Part shown: positions 59,681 to 64,000 of the stretch, piece after piece
Layout of the letters: each line of letters opens with the position of its first letter
Position numbering within the stretch: position 1 is the stretch's first letter
Source: Amycolatopsis sp. CA-126428
GTDB taxonomy: Bacteria > Actinomycetota > Actinomycetes > Mycobacteriales > Pseudonocardiaceae
Direction of reading: 5' to 3'
DNA: 64,000 nt
NCBI RefSeq assembly: GCF_002904335.1
Contig: NZ_PPHF01000019.1
Coordinates: 152,120-216,119, forward strand
Notes under the pieces: model-generated
What the model saw: only the letters and a program-made list of their open reading frames with translations
Told to the model about the DNA's origin: nothing
Database searches by the model: none
Made by a program: the position numbers and the translations under genes

Positions 59681-60649
59681 TCACCGGTGGCACTCCGGCA
59701 GGCGGTGCAGGATTTCGACGATCCGCCGGAACTGCTCGGCGGTCGCGGCGTGCCCCGCGTCCACCGAGTGGACGTCGAAGCGGTTGTCCGGGGTCAGCCG
59801 GTCGGCTTCGGTGATCATCCGGTCCTGCAGCGCGAGGGGGATCATCCGGTCCGCGGTGTGCCGGATGTAGGTCCGCGGGATGCGGCCCCAAGTGTCCGGC
59901 CGGACCTGGGAGTTCTCCCGGCCCACGGTCAGCGATTCGTCGGGGTGCAGGGAAGCGAGCATGGCGTGGAACTCGGCGTCGCTCGCGCCGGCCATCAGCA
60001 CCTTTTTCAGCCTGGTCAGGGTTTCGACGTCGGCGGTGCGGTAGTTGGCCCGCACCGCGCCGATGACCGCGGGGTCGGCGACCACCAGGGCGGCGACCTC
60101 GCCGGCCAGGGTCGTCGAACCCTCCGGCGTGGTCAGGTAGTCCTCCGGGCAGGCCAGGTCCACGCAGCAGAACGCGCTGTCGTAGACGATCCGGTCGATC
60201 AGGTGGGGCACCGCGTTGCCGACCCGGTTCAGCGTCGCTCCGCCCATGCTGCCGCCGTAGAGCACGACCGGGCCGAACTCGGCGACCGTGCGGACCGTTT
60301 CGATCGCCGCCGCGGCGTACGCGTCGAGGCCGACACCCGCCATCGGCGACGGCCGGGTCGCCAGGGACGCCGGGTCCTGCGGGCACTGGTAGTCGAGGGC
60401 GAACTGGGCGTCGGTGGCGCGGTGCCCCGGCAGGTCCACCCCCACGGTGCGGTGCCCACGCAGCGACAGCGCGTCGATCCCGCCCGGGTTCCCGCTCGCA
60501 CCGGTGACGACCACGAACGTCGTCGTGCGGCCCCGGCCGGTGCGGGCCTGGGCCATCGCGCCGCCTCCGGCCAGGGTGAGCCCGCCGGCCGTCACGCCGA
60601 GTGCCGCCGCGCGCAACGCCGTGCGCCTGGAATGCCGTGTTTTCGTCAT
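59681..60649 (-). CDS. Tat-exported alpha/beta hydrolase
   Basis: The product of 322 residues has a twin-arginine signal (SRRTALRAAALGVTAGG, cleavage near AMAQA) and an alpha/beta-hydrolase fold. FVVVTGASGNPGGIDALSLRGHRTVGVDLPGH is the first strand region. YGGSMGGA holds the nucleophilic Ser, followed by a late Asp region (HTADRMIPL) and His in DAGHAA. It is probably an extracellular esterase-like enzyme; substrate unknown. ATG 60649 is used. Confidence 0.85.
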   Translation of the reverse strand: MTKTRHSRRTALRAAALGVTAGGLTLAGGGAMAQARTGRGRTTTFVVVTGASGNPGGIDALSLRGHRTVGVDLPGHRATDAQFALDYQCPQDPASLATRPSPMAGVGLDAYAAAAIETVRTVAEFGPVVLYGGSMGGATLNRVGNAVPHLIDRIVYDSAFCCVDLACPEDYLTTPEGSTTLAGEVAALVVADPAVIGAVRANYRTADVETLTRLKKVLMAGASDAEFHAMLASLHPDESLTVGRENSQVRPDTWGRIPRTYIRHTADRMIPLALQDRMITEADRLTPDNRFDVHSVDAGHAATAEQFRRIVEILHRLPECHR

Positions 60650-60746
60650 GACGCCCAGGGAACCGCGCCGGGCTGTCCCGGGGTAAGCGGTGAAGGTGGA
60701 CATCGGGGGCGACGAAAGTTGATGGGCGGTGTGAGAGGGCACGCCG

Positions 60747-61943
60747 TCAGAGCAGGGCCGGGTCGGCGAGGGCCCGGCTGCTGACGTCGGGGACGTAGGC
60801 ACCCAGCGCGGCGACGAGCTTGCGGATGCCGCTGCGGGTTTCGGTGGTCAGCGCAGCGGTGCGGGCCACGTCGAGTTCGTTGGCGATGGTCAGGAAAGCG
60901 AAGTCGGTCAGGTCGTCGGCGGCCAGGGGGACGGTCTCGCCGGTGAAGCGGTCCGTGAGCGGCAGCGGTGTCGTGCCGAGGTGGGCGTAGGTCCTGCTCC
61001 GGTCGCACCCGCCGTAGAGGTGGACGAGGGCCTCGGCGTCGTCGCCGATGGCCGCGCGCAGGCGGGCCCGGCGATCCGGCGGCAGCAGCGGGTGCGGGAA
61101 ACCGTCGGTGCCGTAGGTGGCGTGGCACAGCGCGGCGAGGCGGGCGCGCCGGCTCCCGCCCCACTCGGCCACCTGATCGCGGACGCGCCGGAGGTGGTCG
61201 AGGAGATGGCCGCCGGGGTGGCCGGCCCGCTCCGCGCCGAGCTCGCGCAGGAGCGCGAGCGCGGGCCACTCGGTGGTGGCGGCGGCGAGGGTTTCGGCCA
61301 GCGCCACCGGCTGGTCCCGGGCGATCAGGTGCCCGGCCCCGGGGATGCGGGTCACCACGGCGTGCGGAGCCTGACGCAGCAAGCGGTCGACGTCGTCGTC
61401 GGTGACGGGCGACCCGTCGCCGCCGCGCACCAGCAGGATCGGCAGGTCGAGCCGGGCGGTGATCTCTCGCAGCCGGGGAACCCCGGCCAGGATGTCTTCG
61501 ACGAGTCCGGCGTGCGTGTCGAGCAGGCCGCCGGCGGCGAGGAAGCGGCGGACCCGGCCCGGATCCAGACCGGGGACGACGTCCACCAGCACGAGACCCG
61601 CCACCCTGGCCCGGACCGCCGGGTCGCCGAGGGCGGCGATGGCGGCGAGCCCGCCCAGGGAGGCGCCCACGACCACGCAGCCCGGCGGTTCGGCGTGGAG
61701 CATGGCGGCGACGTCGTCCGCGCAGAGCGCGAGCGTCCGCGGCGAGCCGGCACTCTCACCGTGCCCGCGTTGGTCGAAGGCCACGCACCGGAACCCGGCC
61801 TCGGCGAGGACGTCGGTGACCGGCGTCCAGACCCGGCGCCGCTCACCGCCGGCGTGCAGCAGCAGAACGGTCGGTCCGGCGCCGGTCTCGTGTCCGATGA
61901 GGACCGCGTCCGGACGTGCGAGGCGTCGCTCCGAAACGAGCAC
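60747..61943 (-). CDS. Alpha/beta hydrolase fused to a DUF6817-like domain
   Basis: The product has 398 residues. Residues 1-240 form an alpha/beta hydrolase: VLLLHAGGERRRVWTPVTDVL, FDQRGHGES, nucleophile elbow VVGASLGGLAA, LLVRGGDGSPVTDDD and GAGHLIARDQP. Residues about 245-398 (AGHPGGHLLDHLRRVRDQVAEW, ALCHATYGTDGFP, AEALVHLYGGCDR, FTGETVPL) look like DUF6817, a helical HD-like domain usually found alone. The start is GTG 61943. It is divergent from a TetR gene with two matching operator copies between. Confidence 0.82.
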   Translation of the reverse strand: MLVSERRLARPDAVLIGHETGAGPTVLLLHAGGERRRVWTPVTDVLAEAGFRCVAFDQRGHGESAGSPRTLALCADDVAAMLHAEPPGCVVVGASLGGLAAIAALGDPAVRARVAGLVLVDVVPGLDPGRVRRFLAAGGLLDTHAGLVEDILAGVPRLREITARLDLPILLVRGGDGSPVTDDDVDRLLRQAPHAVVTRIPGAGHLIARDQPVALAETLAAATTEWPALALLRELGAERAGHPGGHLLDHLRRVRDQVAEWGGSRRARLAALCHATYGTDGFPHPLLPPDRRARLRAAIGDDAEALVHLYGGCDRSRTYAHLGTTPLPLTDRFTGETVPLAADDLTDFAFLTIANELDVARTAALTTETRSGIRKLVAALGAYVPDVSSRALADPALL

Positions 61944-61956
61944 GGCGGCCCCCCTC

Positions 61957-61976
61957 TACCTTGTGGTGTCAAGGTA
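61957..61976. promoter_or_regulatory. TetR operator copy 1
   Basis: TACCTTGTGGTGTCAAGGTA: 7-bp inverted arms around 6 bases, just upstream of the hydrolase-DUF6817 start. Its layout matches copy 2. Confidence 0.65.
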
Positions 61977-61991
61977 GGACCGTAGGCCCCG

Positions 61992-62011
61992 TACTTTGAC
62001 CAGTCAAGGTA
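61992..62011. promoter_or_regulatory. TetR operator copy 2
   Basis: TACTTTGACCAGTCAAGGTA has the same TACyTTG-n6-CAAGGTA pattern as copy 1, 35 bp away start to start, 10 bp before the TetR start. Confidence 0.65.
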
Positions 62012-62021
62012 TGGTGGCGGC

Positions 62022-62615
62022 GTGACCTCTCCGCGTGTGCGCCGTCCTCCCGAGGAGGCCCGGCGCCTGATCCTGGACGCCGCCGAGCGGATCCTGGCCG
62101 AGGGTGGCGTCGCCGCGGTGCAGGTCCGGGCCGTCGCCGCGCGGGTCGGCATGACCGACGCCGGGATCAGCCACCACTTCGGCGGCCGCGACCACCTCCT
62201 GGAAGCGCTGCTGCGGCACGGCGGCCGGAAGATCCGCGCCGGGGTGGCGGCGGTGCTGCGGTCCTGGCTCGATCGCGGCGCCGACCTCGGTGAGCTCGTC
62301 GACACGCTGGCCGCGTTCTACCGCGATGGCTACGGCGAACTGGCCGTGGCGCTGCACGCCGCCGGGTGGCGGGACCGGGGCTCGGGGATGCTCGCCCCGG
62401 TCGTCGACGCGCTGCACGCCATGCGGACCGACGCGGCGGACTTCGAGGACACCCGGCTCGCCGTGGCCGCTCTTCACCAGGCCCTCGTCACCGAGTCCTT
62501 GTACGGTCCCGTGTTCCGCCGCAGTGCCGGCGTCACGGGCCGGGCGGCCACGGCCAGCGGCCCGCAGCTGCGCTGGTGGGCCGCGCACCTCTCGCGCTCA
62601 CTCGGCCTTTCCTAG
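62022..62615 (+). CDS. TetR family transcriptional regulator
   Basis: The product has 197 residues. The HTH is VQVRAVAARVGMTDAGISHHFGGRDHLLEAL. The start is GTG 62022, directly behind operator copy 2, so binding there would block its own expression, and binding at copy 1 would block the divergent hydrolase fusion. The SMI1/KNR4 remnant begins right after its stop. Confidence 0.87.
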   Translation: MTSPRVRRPPEEARRLILDAAERILAEGGVAAVQVRAVAARVGMTDAGISHHFGGRDHLLEALLRHGGRKIRAGVAAVLRSWLDRGADLGELVDTLAAFYRDGYGELAVALHAAGWRDRGSGMLAPVVDALHAMRTDAADFEDTRLAVAALHQALVTESLYGPVFRRSAGVTGRAATASGPQLRWWAAHLSRSLGLS

Positions 62616-62619
62616 CGCC

Positions 62620-63042
62620 GGTCCGGACGACCTCTGCGCGCTGCTCCGCGTCTCGGCCGGCCAGGACGACCCCGACCGGCTGTGCGGCCCGCTCAACTTC
62701 CACCACTTCCTGACCATCGACGAGATGATCGGGATGCACCGCATGCTGACCGACGCCGTCGGCGACCTGGCCACCCCCGTCGGGCAACCCGCCTGCTACT
62801 GGTGGACCGTGTCGCCGTCCTGGCTGCCGTTCCTCGCCTTCGAAGGCGACTGCTACCTGGTGGACCTCGACCCCGGCGAGCGGGGCACCCCCGGCCAGGT
62901 CGTGTTCCGCCCCGACGTGCCGGACCTCGGCGCACCCCAGGCGCCGTCGCTCGCCGCGTTCCTCACCTGCGCCGCCGACCTCGTCGAAGCCGGGCACGCC
63001 TCCGTGGAAGAAAGCACCCTCGCCCTCCTCGACCTGTACTGA
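62620..63042 (+). pseudogene. SMI1/KNR4 (SUKH) family protein, 5'-truncated
   Basis: The frame encodes AGPDDLCALLRVSAGQDD, FHHFLTIDEMIGMHRMLTD, SWLPFLAFEGDCYLVDLDPG and GTPGQVVFRPD, the body of a SUKH-superfamily immunity-type protein. The normal first 30-40 residues are missing and no start codon is available before Met at about 62726; upstream the frame runs into the TetR gene. It is probably a remnant cut off when the TetR/hydrolase unit arrived. SUKH proteins often neutralise toxins. Confidence 0.65.
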
Positions 63043-63115
63043 ACCGCCCCGGCCGGCCGTCGCGACCGGGTGGTCCTGCTGGTGACCGGTGGGGGAGTGC
63101 GGTACAACCGGAAGC

Positions 63116-63934
63116 GTGGCCGAGCGCGTCCGGCGTCCTGACCCGCACGTTTCCGTCGAGCGTGACGTGCTGGTGCGGTACCTCGACGCGTGGACGGCGA
63201 CCGTGCTGCGGTCTCCGCGCGGCGCCACGTACGTCGAATGCGGGGATTTCGCCGCCGATGCCTTCCGGGTCTTCGGCGAGTTCGCCGACCGGCTGGCCGG
63301 TCACCCCCTGGAGGCGGTCCTCGTCGGACGGCCGATCCCGCCGGGCGGCGCTCCGGCCGGGCTGGCCGTCCGGACCGTCGCCGACCTCGGGGAGGTCGAG
63401 GTGCCCGGGCCGATGCTGGCGCACCTGTCCGGCGCCTGGCCGCCGGCGCTGCTGCGGGGCAAGGCGCACGAGGTCCTGCTCTCGGCCGAGCCGGACCCGG
63501 ACCACCGGGACCGGCTGTGGGCGGTGGGCCTCGGGTGCGTGGTGGCGGTGGACCTGGTGGCCGACGACGGAACCGCGCGGACGCTGGTGTTCGCGACGGC
63601 GGACACCCGGCACCTGGCGACGTTCAAGACCGAGCTGTGGGCGGTGGACGAGTTCGCGGGCATCCGCTACCGCGACCCGCGTGACGCCGAAGGAGCGCTG
63701 GTGGACATCTCGCTCACCCCGCAGCTGCTGCCGTTGCGGCGGGCACTGCTGGCGGAACTGGCCCGGCGGGGTTCCCGCACGGTCGCCGAGCTGCAGCGGT
63801 TCACGCTGCTCGAGACGATCTACCGGGCCGAGGACGCCGTGGGTGCGCTGACCGCCGCCGTGGCGGCCGGCCAGCTCACGCGGGAACCCGAGAAGGGCCG
63901 GCTGGGCTCCCGCACGGTCCTCTCGGCGGGCTAG
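63116..63934 (+). CDS. Unrecognised protein
   Basis: The product has 272 residues, starting at GTG 63116 (GGAAGC close upstream; weak). Visible parts: YLDAWTATVLRSPRGATYVECGDFAADAFRVFGEF, VEVPGPMLAHLSGAWPPALLRGKAHEVLL, TRTLVFATADTRHLATFKTELWAVDEFAGIRYRDP-like central strand-helix region, and a C-terminal winged-helix-like segment (LRRALLAELARRGSRTVAELQRFTLLETIYR). I do not recognise the family. Codon use is like its neighbours. The last 66 bp of the window show nothing. Confidence 0.7.
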   Translation: MAERVRRPDPHVSVERDVLVRYLDAWTATVLRSPRGATYVECGDFAADAFRVFGEFADRLAGHPLEAVLVGRPIPPGGAPAGLAVRTVADLGEVEVPGPMLAHLSGAWPPALLRGKAHEVLLSAEPDPDHRDRLWAVGLGCVVAVDLVADDGTARTLVFATADTRHLATFKTELWAVDEFAGIRYRDPRDAEGALVDISLTPQLLPLRRALLAELARRGSRTVAELQRFTLLETIYRAEDAVGALTAAVAAGQLTREPEKGRLGSRTVLSAG

Positions 63935-64000
63935 GTGGCTGGTGTTTTAGTTGGTGAGGGATCGGGGTGTGTCGGTCGCTGGGCTTGGGTGATCGGCCGG

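Noticed and set aside
1..64000. tRNA, rRNA, CRISPR arrays, transposases or phage genes
   Set aside because: Looked for on both strands; no cloverleaf, spacer-repeat array or transposase/integrase motif was recognised.

Overview
The window is high-GC actinomycete DNA, most likely Amycolatopsis or a close relative in the Pseudonocardiaceae. The basis is the very high G+C, frequent GTG starts, many TetR and SARP regulators, a DUF6355-type secreted peptide, a Ddn-type F420 enzyme and LCP/MurJ cell-wall genes. No rRNA, tRNA, insertion sequence, integrase, CRISPR array or replication origin was recognised. Both edges are ordinary chromosome; the left edge cuts a cyclopropane-fatty-acid-synthase-like gene.

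Layout. (1) 0-8.5 kb: mixed housekeeping and accessory genes: LCP cell-wall ligase, acetyltransferase, Bcp peroxiredoxin, a PAS-GGDEF-EAL protein with both catalytic motifs degraded, an AraC regulator-P450 pair, a flavin/F420-type oxidoreductase and a Nudix hydrolase. (2) 8.5-12.7 kb: nrdA-nrdB ribonucleotide reductase. The small subunit has Phe where the radical Tyr normally sits (class Ic-like), and the likely promoter carries two NrdR-box-like sites. (3) 12.7-14.5 kb: acetoacetate-decarboxylase-like protein, crotonase and a small membrane protein in one direction. (4) 14.6-18 kb: a large NACHT-HEAT STAND NTPase, the best candidate for an immune or conflict gene. (5) 18.1-27.9 kb: an eight-gene operon, mostly with 4-bp start/stop overlaps, resembling acyclic-terpene/leucine (atu/liu) catabolism and ending in its own TetR gene. 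(6) 28-38 kb: murJ, a GH18 chitinase with a DasR-type operator, an active-looking diguanylate cyclase, a WYL regulator facing a deaminase-oxygenase pair, and an AlkZ-like protein with a TetR.

(7) 38.8-58.8 kb is the accessory core. It holds three related NB-ARC/TPR STAND proteins, two with SARP DNA-binding heads. The first SARP gene is broken by a frameshift. The other two each sit head-to-head with a gene for a secreted protein (inhibitor-I36-like; HAF-like). Between them lie a DUF6355 peptide, a stand-alone KASIII with a divergent TetR, a GH62 arabinofuranosidase with a LacI-type operator, a Ddn-type enzyme with a divergent TetR, a glycosyltransferase, and a deletion scar that removed the 5' halves of a divergent tetR/aldo-keto-reductase pair. 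(8) 59-64 kb: a membrane protein, a Tat-exported alpha/beta hydrolase, a hydrolase-DUF6817 fusion controlled by a TetR with two matching operator copies, a 5'-truncated SMI1/KNR4 remnant and an unrecognised protein.

Shared theme: many local regulator-target pairs are divergent, and palindromes in the short gaps are good operator candidates. Coordinates and motifs were read by eye. Family names rest on motif recognition, not on database searches.
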